This document shows, piece after piece, positions 1-10,655 of a DNA stretch of 64,000 nucleotides. The notes beneath the pieces were generated by a model, which was not told the origin of the DNA, did not search any database, and worked only from the letters and a program-made list of their open reading frames with translations. The stretch lies in NCBI GenBank assembly GCA_022393335.1, contig JAJEKB010021607.1:460910-524909 (forward strand). The letters are read 5' to 3'. The stretch is from Macrotrachela quadricornifera. Taxonomy: Eukaryota > Rotifera > Eurotatoria > Philodinida > Philodinidae. Position 1 is the stretch's first letter. Each line of letters begins with the position of its first letter. The position numbers and the translations under genes were made by a program.

Positions 1-849
1 AATATCATTTCCGTTTTGTATTTATTGTCTTTTCTTCTCATCGAATACATTTTTGTCAAGTATCTCATTACAAAAACAGGCGCTCATTTCTCAATAGATA
101 AGAGTTCGTTTTAAAACATTTCTAAATGATATTTCCTTTCAAAAATAAACACCTATCGGAGAATTTATATAATTATTTATTGATCATAAATAATTATTAG
201 AATTTGTATAAATGGAAAAATTGAAATGTAATATAATATTTTTTCATACACATACATAGTTTATCTTATCTGTTGAAATTTATTCTATTAAGACTTCCTC
301 TTTACAAATAAACTTTTTTATTTTTCACTAGATTTCAATTCAATATTTCAGAGCAATAATTAGTCTGTACGTAAACAAGATTGTCACAATGAGAATATGA
401 ATTGATATGTCGAAATGATTTTTAATCTGTAGAGTTTTTAGAAAGGCTTATTTGGTAAATAATATAATATTTCAATGTATTTTTATTTATTTTTTCAAAA
501 AATTCTCAAAGTTATGACCATAAAAATCGTCTAAGTTTTTTATTGTAACAAATAAGAAAATCAAAAGCTTATCGAGCTCTACAAAACTGACTCAAAGCTA
601 ATTTGACTTTTTTAAGATTTTCGAAATAATTAAATATTGAAAAAGTTTTTTTTTTTTTTCTAAGAAATCTAACTTATTTTGAGTGACATCTTTTTCTAAA
701 AAATCTAATTGGTTTGAATATATCGACACGTTTTATCATCATCATTAGTAATTGTTTATTTTTCTTGTTTTCATTTGAATGTCATTTGTCGCAAAAAAGC
801 TTCTGTTTGTTGGTCGATTATAAAATCAAAAGAACAAATCAAATAGAAA
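1..849. other. AT-rich upstream non-coding region
   Basis: No coding exon is visible. The stretch is very AT-rich with homopolymer T/A runs. A short imperfect direct duplication lies near 655-715 (two copies of a TTCTAARAAATCTAA-type phrase). It presumably holds the promoter of the MPDU1 gene that starts at 850; no convincing TATA box was found close to that start. Confidence 0.5.
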
Positions 850-1818
850 ATGGGAATAGATGCTTCGTTTTGGTCATCATTTGAATCAATTGTATCTCAT
901 TTATTATCACCTCATTGTTATGATGAATTGGTATTAAAACAACATTTTTTTGATATCAGTTGTAATAAACTGTTATTAAGTAAAGTACTTGGTTATGCCA
1001 TATTAGTTGGGTCATTACTTGTTAAATTGCCTCAAATAGTTAAAATAAAATGGAATAGATCAGGTGTTGGTGTTAGTGTTTTAGCTGAATCAATTATGTT
1101 AGCAGCAATATTTGGATCAATGGCTTATGGTTATACATCAGAATTTCCACTTTCAGCTTATGGAGATTCCTATTTTCTATTTATTCAAACAATATTAGTT
1201 ATTTTATTGGTACTTTATTATCAAAGAAAATATTTGGCAGCGATTACTTATTTAGGTTTGTACTTTAGGTTTTTCTAATAATGTAGAAATTTTAAGATTT
1301 ATTTTAACATGAAATGGACAGATAAAAAAATCGAAGTTTTAATTTTTGTATAGACTGATCTGCTTAAATGAAGATCAAATGAAATAATGATAACTGATTC
1401 TTTGGACTATACTATAGATTAAAATATTGATCTACTTATTTTATTATAAATAATTGACATTTTTTGTTTAGTTTTATGCAGTTTGGTAACTATTTTAATG
1501 TATCAAAAATTACTTCCACCTCAATTGGTTGGTATTTTAGCGGGTTTATCACTTGTATTAAGTTTAATCAGTCGTTTATGGCAGTCGTATTGCATTTATA
1601 AAGCTAAATCAACTGGAAATCTTTCGGCAATTACAATGTTAATGTTATTTTTTGGTTCAATTGCACGAATTTTTACATCAATTCAAGAAACGGGAGATCC
1701 AACACTTATTTGGACATATATATTAAATACACTGGCTAATTCTTTACTGATATTCCAATTAGGTTATTATTGGTCAGCTCCTGTTCCAACTTCTGAACAA
1801 ACGAAAAAAAACCAATAA
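850..1818 (+). CDS. MPDU1: Mannose-P-dolichol utilization defect 1 protein (PQ-loop membrane protein)
   Basis: Two exons, 850..1255 and 1472..1818, joined in phase 1 across a 216-bp GT..AG intron, give 250 residues, close to the usual ~247 for the family. The protein is a multi-pass membrane protein with two PQ-loop repeats: the first around residues 55-75 (VKLPQIVKIK then SGVGVSVL), the second after the intron (SRLWQSYCIYKAKSTGNLSAIT). The block ARIFTSIQETGDP is a hallmark of MPDU1 orthologues. Family knowledge: MPDU1 is an ER protein needed for use of dolichol-P-mannose and dolichol-P-glucose in N-glycan, GPI-anchor and C-mannose synthesis. The intron is longer than most here. The first frame would run on for 8 codons to a stop if the intron were kept. 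The tail is short and ends in KKNQ. Identification is secure; the exact splice sites are inferred. Confidence 0.93.
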
Positions 1819-2568
1819 ACATTTTCTTTTTTTTTTGTGCTTTGTCCGTCGAGAAAAGAAAACTAGATTTAAAAAATTCTTTTTTTTTTATTGCTACCTT
1901 ATTTATAAAAATCAAGGTACTTCTTGAGAATGTATACATCTCTTTTATTAATAATGATAGGAAAGGAAAAAAATTCCATTAGTGTGCAAACTCTATATGC
2001 CATATTGTTTCAATAGATACATATATGGTACACATGGACTATGACATACTAATATACGAATCGTTATCATAGAGAGTTTATGTCTCAAACGTACCGAACG
2101 CGTACCTTCAACAGGATCACTATATTCTATAAAATGCATTAATGCACTTTAGAAATTATTTAATTGGTTCATTTCAAAAAGCAAATTATATTCTTGGATT
2201 TGATAATATTAATTGATATATAATTTTTGCTATTAATCAAAGTCTAAATTAATTATTGTAGGAAAAAAGAAGATACTAAAATAATTTTATAAGAAAAATT
2301 TGAAGTTTAAGGCTGATAATTTCAATAAGATCATTTGATTGATTCATCATAATAATAAGAAATAAATGATTTCAACTTTACTATGTTGTACAATAAGACC
2401 AATGGACCAATTCTTTTAAATTGATTTTATTTAATATGAAAATAAATAATCCTATGAAATTAATTCTAATAAAATTAAATCATATGATATCATTATATTT
2501 AATTCTGTTAGTTTTATTTTTATTTAAAAATAAATAGAATAATTTCAATAAATTGATCATATTTTATA
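1819..2568. other. Intergenic region before the fold-back element
   Basis: No gene seen. The 3' UTR of the MPDU1 gene probably occupies the first ~100 bases (homopolymer T runs at 1830-1890). The rest is AT-rich with a slightly less AT-rich island at 1990-2120 that has no open frame of note. Confidence 0.4.
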
Positions 2569-3466
2569 CAGGGCGTTTGAAAAGTCACTTACCAAAAAAA
2601 AATTTGAATATCTTCCTTATGGCTCGAGCAAACGAACTGATTTTTTTATCAATGATAGAGGCATGTTCAAAGTTTATATCCATAAAGACATGTCTAGAGA
2701 GGCGCTTTGTTAAGTATCATAATTGGTTTGAGCAAAAAAATTTTTACTTTTCCGCAGATAGGAACAGGGTGAGCCAAAAGTCACTTTACCAAGAAAAAAT
2801 TGAATATTTCTGCTACAGCTCAGCCAAACAAACTGATCTTTTTACCCATAATAGCGGCATGTTCACACTTTAAATCCATACAGACAAAGTTAGAGAAAAC
2901 CTTTGTTAAGTACCACAAATGACCTCAACAAGAAATGTTTACTTTTTCACAGATAAGAAAAAAAAAATAATATAATTAACAAAGAACTTCTCTAGACATG
3001 TCTATATGAACCTGAAGCTTGAACATGCCTCTATTATTGATAAAAGAATCACCCCGTTTGCTCGAGCCGTAATGGAGATACTCAGTTTTCTTTCCGTTGT
3101 GTAATTTTTGGGCAATCTTGAAAAGTCATTTTGTCCAAAAAAAAATTGAATATCTCCTTTACGGTCCAAGCAAACGAGCTGATTTTTTTATCAATGATAG
3201 AGGTATGTTCAAGCTTCATATTCATAAAGACATGTCTAGAGGGATCTTTTGTCAAGTATATTGTTTTTTCTTCCTATCTGTGAAAAAGTAAAAATTTTTT
3301 TGCTCGAACCAATTATGATACTTAACAAAGCGCCTCTCTAGACATGTCTTTATGGATATAAACTTTGAACATGCCTCTATCATTGATAAAAAAATCAGTT
3401 CGTTTGCTCGAGCCATAAGGAAGATATTCAAATTTTTTTTTGGTAAGTGACTTTTCAAACGCCCTG
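2569..3466. mobile_element. Non-autonomous fold-back/MITE element with ~200-bp terminal inverted repeats
   Basis: The left arm (2569 to ~2765) starts CAGGGCGTTTGAAAAGTCAC. The right arm (~3270-3466) is its near-perfect reverse complement, ending GTGACTTTTCAAACGCCCTG. The element is flanked on both sides by TA (2567-2568 and 3467-3468), as expected for a Tc1/mariner/IS630-type target duplication. The interior holds further diverged copies of the same ~170-bp unit: one forward at ~2780-2960, one reverse at ~2985-3085, one forward at ~3115-3255. The 898-bp element is therefore built from alternately oriented copies. Open frames inside are shadows of the repeat and there is no transposase. Superfamily assignment rests only on the TA ends and CAGGG terminus. 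Confidence 0.85.
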
Positions 3467-4843
3467 TATTAATTTTAAATAATTTTCTTTTAACTAAAAT
3501 ATCAAGCTTGTATCTATTGACATAAGACATATACATGCATGTGAGGATCGTATAGCTTGAATAATAATTTATTTAGAAAGAAAGAAAAATCTTGCGAACA
3601 GAAGAAGGATCACGAATTAATTTAATAAGTTTTTCTAATAGTCTATCTCTAAACTTCCGTAGCCACATGAACTTCGTTAAGTGGATAGATAGAAGATCAT
3701 CTTAGTCGATTTTCCTTTGCAGAATTCCCAGTGAATCTCGTGAAAAAATGCAAAATCTCTACTACAATCAAAGGGGAGCTATTGAAACAATTTCCAAAAA
3801 TCCCTACTCAAGTTTCGCTCGACTACAAAATGAAGTGCGAAGCTGAGAAATTTGATTATCGAGAAATCGAGATGTCAAAAAATGAAATATTCATTTTCTT
3901 GGGTCAGTAAGAATCAATTGAATTTCTCGAAAAAATGTTTACATCTAACTAATTTTAGGTTTTACTCTCTGTTAGTGTAACAAAATTAGTTGCATTTCAA
4001 TCAGTCAGTCTGTCGAAGTTCAATAACGAGAAAATCGACTAATTCAAAAGAATGAATATGCGTTTCAACAATTGAACATGAATAAAATATTTAGTTCAGA
4101 AGCTCTTTCGGATGTGTCAAATAAAATTTCTTGTCTATCGAAATTATCGAAAAAGTAAAATTTTAATCAATCTGTTGACCGAAGTCGAGGAGAAATTTAC
4201 GAAAATCATTAATAGGAGGATTCTATAAATACTTATTAATTTGCATCTAATAAACATAATCGATTAATTATCTGAATGATACATCATCTAAATTCACAGC
4301 TGGTATTTATAACATATGTTGTCTGAAGAGAATGGCGTCTAACTTTCTATCTCGGTTTCATTCCAATTATCTCAAATATTAAAAAAAAATAAAGCCCTCA
4401 AAAATTCATTTTTTCTCGAGCCTATCTGTAATCAAACGAAAGTTTGTACTAATGAGCTGAAAACAAATTTTAGCGGTTTGATCTCGATATTTTTATTTCA
4501 CGTTTGAAGCAAAATTTTCTGTTTTTCTGTTCAAGAAGTAATGTCGTCAGAAAACTTGAAATTTCAATATGGACATTTAGTAAGAAAGAAAAAAAAATCG
4601 CGCAAGATACCGTATAAATATGTTATGAAAGAGGATTGATATATGTGAGTATGTAAATAGAGAAGGAATACATATAACCAAGTGAAATATATTTGATCAA
4701 TTTCTATTACACTTTATTGCAGCGTCATCTTTATGTAAGTGTATACTATAGATAGAGAGTAGTACACCAATCAAATGTTTTTCCTTTGTTATTACGTGTT
4801 GAGGGAGACTAGATATATTTATTGAAGAAACGTAAGAAGAAAC
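3467..4843. other. Intergenic, moderately AT-rich, no gene seen
   Basis: No coding exon is recognised. 3650-4560 is less AT-rich than the flanks and contains several TCTCGA/AAATCGA phrases, possibly an old decayed repeat, but no clear arms could be matched. The promoter of the small membrane protein gene at 4844 lies at the right end. Confidence 0.4.
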
Positions 4844-5184
4844 ATGTCGGACGAAGCAACAATTGAAGATGAACCCGAAGTTGAACATCAATTACCATCA
4901 TCTCGACCTGAAACACAAACAGGTCTATTGAAATGGTCATACATTTTTGAAATGGGTAAATCGTTTTTTCCTTTTTATAATATCATTATTGTTTTTTTCT
5001 TTTCTAATTAGCAACGAAAAATTGGGCAATATTTTTATTTTTATCATTAGCCGTAGGCATTTTTCTTTATGTAAATGGACGTCGGCGACACAATAAAAAA
5101 GAAACAAGTTCAGCAATTCGTCATGATCATATTCAAGGTGCCAACAAAGGAATTTCACGAAAGTCACCAAATAAACGTGAATAA
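4844..5184 (+). CDS. Small single-pass membrane protein, unknown family
   Basis: Exons 4844..4955 and 5012..5184 join in phase 1 across a 56-bp GT..AG intron to give 94 residues. The N-terminal ~35 residues are acidic and polar (MSDEATIEDEPEVEH). One hydrophobic segment follows (about residues 43-60, WAIFLFLSLAVGIFLYV), then a basic tail beginning NGRRRHNKK and ending NKRE. The acidic N-terminus, TM and basic C-terminus would suit a tail-anchored or type III protein of the secretory system, but that is inference. I do not recognise the family. The intron size and the fit of the two frames support it as real. Spliced protein and both exon frames are open only in this joined form. Confidence 0.7.
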
Positions 5185-5225
5185 CTTTGTTTTTTTAATT
5201 ATGCTTTTCTTATTGATTGATCCTT

Positions 5226-5267
5226 AAATAAAAACCTTCATCATGAAAATAAAAACCTTCATCATGA
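5226..5267. repeat. 21-bp tandem duplication carrying the AATAAA poly(A) signal
   Basis: Two exact head-to-tail copies of a 21-bp unit (AAATAAAAACCTTCATCATGA), about 40 bp after the stop codon of the small membrane protein gene. Each copy contains AATAAA, so the probable cleavage signal is duplicated. Confidence 0.8.
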
Positions 5268-6123
5268 AAATATCATTTTTGTAAATAAATAAACAAGCTT
5301 ATGACTAATATTATTTATGATTGTTTATTGATGGCATGGTGATATTCAAACAATCTTCTATAATTACAGATTGAATTAATACAATATCATTAGGAATGGG
5401 ATCTATTTGTATCTTAAGAGGTACTTTAATCGTCATTTTTTTTATACCAATAATCTTTCAATCAAAACAAGTGTTAGAAGACTAATTTTTCTATAAATTA
5501 GAACATGAATAAGATTTGTTTCAGTAACAGTTCAATACTTCAATCATTTTTTAAGAATAATAGTGCTTTGAAATCTTAGATTTGTTGACAGTCGGACTAC
5601 TTTATCAAATTAAAATAGATAATAAATAAAAAGTATTCGAATTTTATCGATAATTTATTTGATCGATAGTTTTGTATTTTACTATATTATTATTGATGAA
5701 ATCAACTTTTTGACGTATATAAATATATTATTTTTAAAGATAACTGTTTTTATGTGGTATAAAATTCTTAAAAAAGGTCAACAGATGTTGGACTAGATAA
5801 CATTTTTCTTTTCTATTATCATATGATATTTATTCACAGCATTATTCTCAACTAAATGCATTTCAAGCCCATGAATATATCAAATTATTTAATACTTATC
5901 TTTTGCCTTGTTATATTGCATAAATGAATGAATTCTTTTTTTTAATGTGATCATATCTTTCATATTAAATTCAGAAGAACAATTAGGCCTTGAAGTATTA
6001 GCCAATTATGAATAATATTCGCAAAGTTTTTTTTTGTTTAAATATTGATAGATTATTATGAAGAGGTGCTCGTATTGATTTCTTTTGACATATTACATCA
6101 ATTAATTTAAATAAAAATCTTCA
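5268..6123. other. Intergenic, nothing recognised
   Basis: AT-rich sequence between the convergent small membrane protein gene and the TSG101 gene. No exon, repeat or RNA gene was seen apart from the tRNA relic at the right end. Confidence 0.4.
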
Positions 6124-6197
6124 GGGAACGGCTTAACTCACGTAGTAAAACGCTCACTTTGTATGCGAGAGGCACCGGGATCGATGCCCAAAGCCTT
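6124..6197 (+). pseudogene. tRNA-Ala(UGC)-derived pseudogene
   Basis: The segment keeps the order of a tRNA-Ala: an A-box-like GGCTTAACTCACGTAGTA, an anticodon arm CTCAC-TTTGTAT-GCGAG, GAGGCAC, and a B-box GGATCGATGCC. Compared with the usual eukaryotic tRNA-Ala pattern (CTCGCTTTGCATGCGAG, GCTCA, GAGCGC, CCCGG) nearly all differences are G-to-A or C-to-T. They convert the anticodon TGC to TGT and break the D and T stems; the 3' acceptor strand no longer pairs. It lies just 3' of the TSG101 stop codon. I read it as a decayed copy, not a functional tRNA-Thr, though a covariance-model scan would decide. Confidence 0.55.
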
Positions 6198-6233
6198 CAT
6201 TTTTACAGTTTATTTTAAAAAAAAGAAAGAAAT

Positions 6234-7622
6234 TTATTTAACAGGTAAACCAGCAACTTGTCGACATCTACGCATTGTAGCTCTTAACACAAATTGTTTT
6301 CGAGAAAGTTCTCTAACATGCTAAACACAAAAAAAAACTAAATTAAACATATTGATAAAATAAAATGAAACAAACTTTTAAATAAGTATCTAATCCAATT
6401 GATTCTTTTCGAAGTCCTTCAGCAAGATGATATAATAAATCTTGTATTGCATGTTCTTCAGCATAAGCTTGTAAAAGCCTATTTTTTTTGTGTAAATAAA
6501 TAAAAATGAAAAAGAAAAATTTTCTTTACTGTTTATAAACAGGTGCAGGTGTAGTAAGTGCATCATCTTTAACAGAATTTTCTTTGCCTGATGATGATGA
6601 TAATGACATTTTTTGTGTTGCTTCTAACATTTCATTTGTTTTTGATTTTATATTTGTAATATAATTCTAAAATATTTTTGATATATTGAATAAAAAGAAA
6701 AAAATATATATAAACTTGTGCTTGAAATTGTTGTTGTTGTGCTTCATTAACTAATGATTGAAGTTTTTTTTCACCATCCAATAAATCTTGTTCAGTTTTT
6801 TTAAGTGAATCAATTTGTGCATTTCCTATTTGTGTTATTTCTTGTAAACGATTTCGAACTTTATTTAAAACAGCTGTTTGAATAGATTCTCGATAAATAT
6901 CTTGAGGAATTTGTGTTTGAGGATATCCATATGGATATGAATATGATGGATTTGGATTTGGATTTGGATTCATATTCATTCCTATTCCTGTTGGCATTGG
7001 AATTGGTGTTGGCATTGATGATGCATTTGTTGGATATGGTGTTGAATGATTCTGAGAACCAGCATTTGAATATAGAGGTGGTGCTTGACTAAATGCATCA
7101 GACATAGCATTTAATAAAGTAGCTAAATCACTATTTGGCTAAAATTAAAAATCAAATTAAATTTTTATATAAAATTTAAAAATGAATTATATATTTACAT
7201 GATGCCAATTTTTTAAATAAGGTATAATAATTGCTCCATCAGGTTGAACATCTTTACTTGCTGTTGAAACATACATATCTGGTGTTGGTTTAACATATGC
7301 AAATGGTGCAACAAGTGGATGATCTTGTTGAAGCCAAATTTCTATTGGAATATTATATCGATTTCCTCTATATTGACAAGCAACAGTTCCCATTAAACAA
7401 AGTAATTGTTTAGATGTTCCATCATTATAATAATATTCAACTAATTTTAATACTAAATGGCTTACTGATGAATTAAGTCCTTGATTAATATCTCGACGTA
7501 TTAAATCACGATTTGTAGGCTTTAAAATAAAAATATTTATTTTTAAAAATATTCAATCTATATTATCTTACTCGTGCTCGTTGAATCATCAGATCAATTT
7601 CATTTTGAGTTTGTTTCGACAT
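6234..7622 (-). CDS. TSG101: TSG101/VPS23, ESCRT-I subunit
   Basis: Six exons on the minus strand (7622..7572, 7519..7199, 7138..6716, 6666..6530, 6478..6376, 6320..6234) join in phase to 373 residues, against ~390 in vertebrates. Residues ~18-125 form the UEV domain (catalytically dead E2 fold): YRGNRYNIPI, IWLQ, FAYVKPTPDM and the tail PYLKNWHH. A Pro/Asn/Ser-rich linker with an (NP)n run follows, then a coiled coil (~220-265), then the C-terminal steadiness box: AYAEEHAIQDLLYHLAEGLR and HVRELSRKQFVLRA. Family role: recognises ubiquitin and P(T/S)AP motifs in ESCRT-I for sorting into multivesicular bodies and for membrane scission. All introns are 37-60 bp. Start chosen at MSKQTQNE, the first Met of the open first exon. 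Strong identification. Confidence 0.95.
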
Positions 7623-9376
7623 GATCGTTATTAATAAAAAAAATTGAGAAAGAAAAAATGAATCAATGTATAAATGAATGTGTGAATTAATATAATGGCA
7701 TGTGTTGTCAAATGACTCGATAAAATTGAATAAATTTAACCATTCAATCAATATAAATGAAGAGGTCGCTCCATCATTGTTTATTTGCTTAAAAACTCTT
7801 CATTATATAGATTATTTGAAATAATTTACACATTTATCAAGTAGATTAACATTAGTTTAAAGTAAACCGAAAATCATTTATATCAAATACTCAATTTTAA
7901 TTTTTGGATAATAACCAAGATTATATCTCTTCTTCTCTACCGATATAATTTGCTGTAGCTCCGTCATGCTATTGATCATCTAAAAAATTCATGATTATCT
8001 AACAATCGAATTAACGACTCCAAGAGAACTTTTATTTTCATTCATTTGATATATTTTATTATAAAAAAAAAACAGGAAATATTTTTACATTCCATTCTAT
8101 CATTACTTCATATGTTCTATGGCTTACAATGGACAGTTTATTTTATAGTTAATCTTTTTCTTTTCAAAATGAACAAAATTTTGAAGTTTCAACTGTAGAT
8201 TTTAGTACAAGATAAATTTGTTTTTTTCTTATATCATCTGATATCCTCTGTTTAAAAAAGACGCAAAATATGCCATTAGATGCAATGCAAGAAACTCTGC
8301 AATCTATAAAGTAAATTTTATTCATTTTAGAAACAAAAAGTACATCTATAAACTAAGCTATCTATTATAAATTGTAGAGCTTTTCATACTGCATTTATAG
8401 CATATTAAGTAATGATAAGATCGAATGTAAAAATGCCTCATTCGTTAAATTCAAATTAGAGTATTATATACACTTGTTCAATATTGTATTACAATTTTGT
8501 CAGATATGTAAAATGAAAATTTATAATTACTCAATAAACTGAGTTGCTATTCTATTTCTTTCAATAGTTTTGAGCATCTTCGTTTTGTTTTTCGATGAAT
8601 AAGTTAAATATATTTTAAAATCAATAGTATTAATGAACAGTACTGTAGAAAATTGGAAAAAATTACTTTTGTTTTTATTAAACATTGTTCCGAAAAAAAA
8701 GTCTTTAATAATGAATCTAATTAATTTCTTTTTTGCATAACTAAGAAACAAGAATGAATTAAATCTTTTTATAATTAATAATAATTAGTATGCCGACATA
8801 CATCATAAAGATATTAAAAGTATTGACATATGTTTATTATTGTAGTTCTTCATTTTTTTGAAGACATTTCCAAAAAAAACGTATGAATTTGTATAGAAGT
8901 TCAATGTTTACAAAAAACAATATTCTACAAGTCAATAATTACTGGTAATATTTCGAGTCTAATACAGTCAAAGTATTAGAATTCCAAACATTTTCTGAAT
9001 ATCATCGCAATAGTGGGATGTGTTATTTAGCCGCAATAGATATTTTTAGTACGTAATTGAAGAATCGCAAAAGTGTCTACCCTCATATTTCTACGTGCTT
9101 TAATGTTGTATGAAGAAATGCGAAGTACACAATTGTGTCATTCATAATTATGTCGAACGAATTTATAAAGAGAAAAATTTTATTAATATTTTGCTTGATT
9201 TAATGATATATTTAAACTCAATAAAAAACACAACAAATCTTTTTTAAAAAATAAAAAGAATTTTAAAATAGGGAAAAAACATCACGAAAAGTATTATTTT
9301 TTTTCTCTCAATATCACAATAAAATATTTGAAATATAAAATATAATCATTCAATAGTTTATGAAAAAAAAAAATTT
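7623..9376. other. Intergenic with a diverged repeat fragment
   Basis: No gene is seen. Around 8265-8420 the sequence contains an AAATTGTAGAGCTTTTCATACTGCAT-type segment that also occurs, in several orientations, in the fold-back element at 42.3-43.0 kb. It is probably a decayed copy of that family. The rest is AT-rich without recognisable content. The promoter of TSG101 would lie at the left edge; the 3' UTR of the calcium sensor gene at the right. Confidence 0.45.
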
Positions 9377-10087
9377 TTATGAAGAAAAATTTGGTGATAA
9401 AAATTCTCTTAGATAATCATCTTGTGCACAAATCCGACAAAATTCATCACGACTTATTTTCATATCACCATTTTCATCAAATTTTGCAATAAATCTATTT
9501 AAATGTTTCATAATATCATCTTTTAAACGATCATTATTAGCTTCACCACGTAATGAAAGAACCATTTTAATAATTGTTTCAATTTCAGATTTTGTTAAAA
9601 CACCATTTTTATCAAAATCATATAATTCAAATGCATAATGAAGTTTTTCATCTAAATTACCTTTTTCCATTAAATCCATAGCTAAGAGAAATTCATTAAA
9701 ATCAATTTTTCCTTAAAGAAAATAATAATAATCAAAAAAAAAAAAATTGTTTTTTTTTTTTTATTTAATTAAAACCTGAATTATCTTTATCAAAAGTAAC
9801 AAATACTCTTTTAGCATATTGTGTTGCATCACCTTCTGGAAATGCATGACTATACATTTGAATAAAATGTTTTTGTGTTAAAAGACCATCTGGACAATCT
9901 TTATAAAATCCATCTATTTAAAACAAAAAAAAAAAATTTCTTATTTGTTTTTTTTTGTGAATATATTTAACTTACGAAACCATTTTTGAATTTCATCTTC
10001 ATTCATACGTGTACATGCTTTGAGATATTCAATTTGTGTTTGAAATAATTCTGGTTCTACAACTTTTTTTGTTCCAGATGCGCCCAT
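9377..10087 (-). CDS. Neuronal calcium sensor family EF-hand protein (frequenin/hippocalcin type)
   Basis: Three exons (10087..9976, 9913..9776, 9711..9377) join in phase to 194 residues, the normal NCS length (~190). Start MGASGTKK gives a Gly at position 2, fitting N-myristoylation. EF1 is degenerate with the family CP signature (YKDCPDG). EF2 (DKDNSGKIDFNE), EF3 (DFDKNGVLTKSE) and EF4 (DENGDMKISRDE) keep calcium-ligand positions. Family role: calcium-myristoyl switch proteins that tie Ca2+ rises to membrane targets such as receptors, kinases and guanylate cyclases. The N-terminus differs from the usual MGKxNSKL, and the C-terminus ends PNFSS, so I cannot assign frequenin versus hippocalcin/visinin. 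Introns are 62 and 64 bp. Confident at family level. Confidence 0.9.
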
Positions 10088-10251
10088 TTTCTGAAATACA
10101 AATTTTTTATTTGCGTGATTATAAAATTTTTATTATCTGTGATATAAGACTTTTTATTATTTTAAAAGTATAATATAAAAAAAAAAAAAAGAAAGATTAT
10201 TATTAAAACAATATGAGAAAAAAAAAAAGCAAAATGCAATTTATTAGTATA

Positions 10252-10464
10252 TTAATGTGGTTTAATATGCGTATGTTGATCATTAATTAAAGGTTTATTA
10301 ATATCTTGTGTTGTTAAATGAGCCAAATCTTCCATTTCTTCACTTCGATGAAGTGAATTATTTGTTTTTTCAGCTTCTTTAATTATTTTCATTTTATCTT
10401 TTTCAGTTAAATGTGTTAAATCTTCAACTTCAGCTGAACGTTGTAATGGAGCTGGTTCACTCAT
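10252..10464 (-). CDS. Small hydrophilic protein with a duplicated RS-E-EDL-HLT motif
   Basis: Intronless 70-residue frame between the calcium sensor gene (start at 10087) and GCLC. The protein is highly charged. It contains two copies of a ~30-residue unit: LQRSAEVEDLTHLTEKDK and LHRSEEMEDLAHLTTQDI. The spacing is regular and the internal conservation at codon-distinct positions argues for a real protein. No signal peptide or membrane segment. The end is HTHIKPH. I do not recognise a family; the acidic/amphipathic repeats could bind a partner as short helices, but no function is claimed. It could also be one exon of a longer gene, although it has its own ATG and stop. Confidence 0.55.
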   Translation of the reverse strand: MSEPAPLQRSAEVEDLTHLTEKDKMKIIKEAEKTNNSLHRSEEMEDLAHLTTQDINKPLINDQHTHIKPH

Positions 10465-10655
10465 AATTTATTAGTTTAAACAAAAAAAATTTTAATTTTA
10501 ATTATCAATATATATATTTATTTATCATGTGATATATGTTATGTTTACCCAGAACCAATCTTAGATTTATTTCTTTCATTATTGATTAAAAGCGACATCT
10601 TACAGAATAATAATATATACAAATAAAAGAAAATATCCGAAGTTTTTTTATCTTT

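Noticed and set aside
2553..3536. Open frames in and around the first fold-back element encoding similar peptides on both strands
   Set aside because: They are mirror translations of the inverted repeat arms, with no start context, splice partners or family signal.
6124..6197. Functional tRNA-Thr(UGU)
   Set aside because: The anticodon would fit, but the body is of tRNA-Ala type with broken D and T stems and no pairing acceptor, so it was called a pseudogene.
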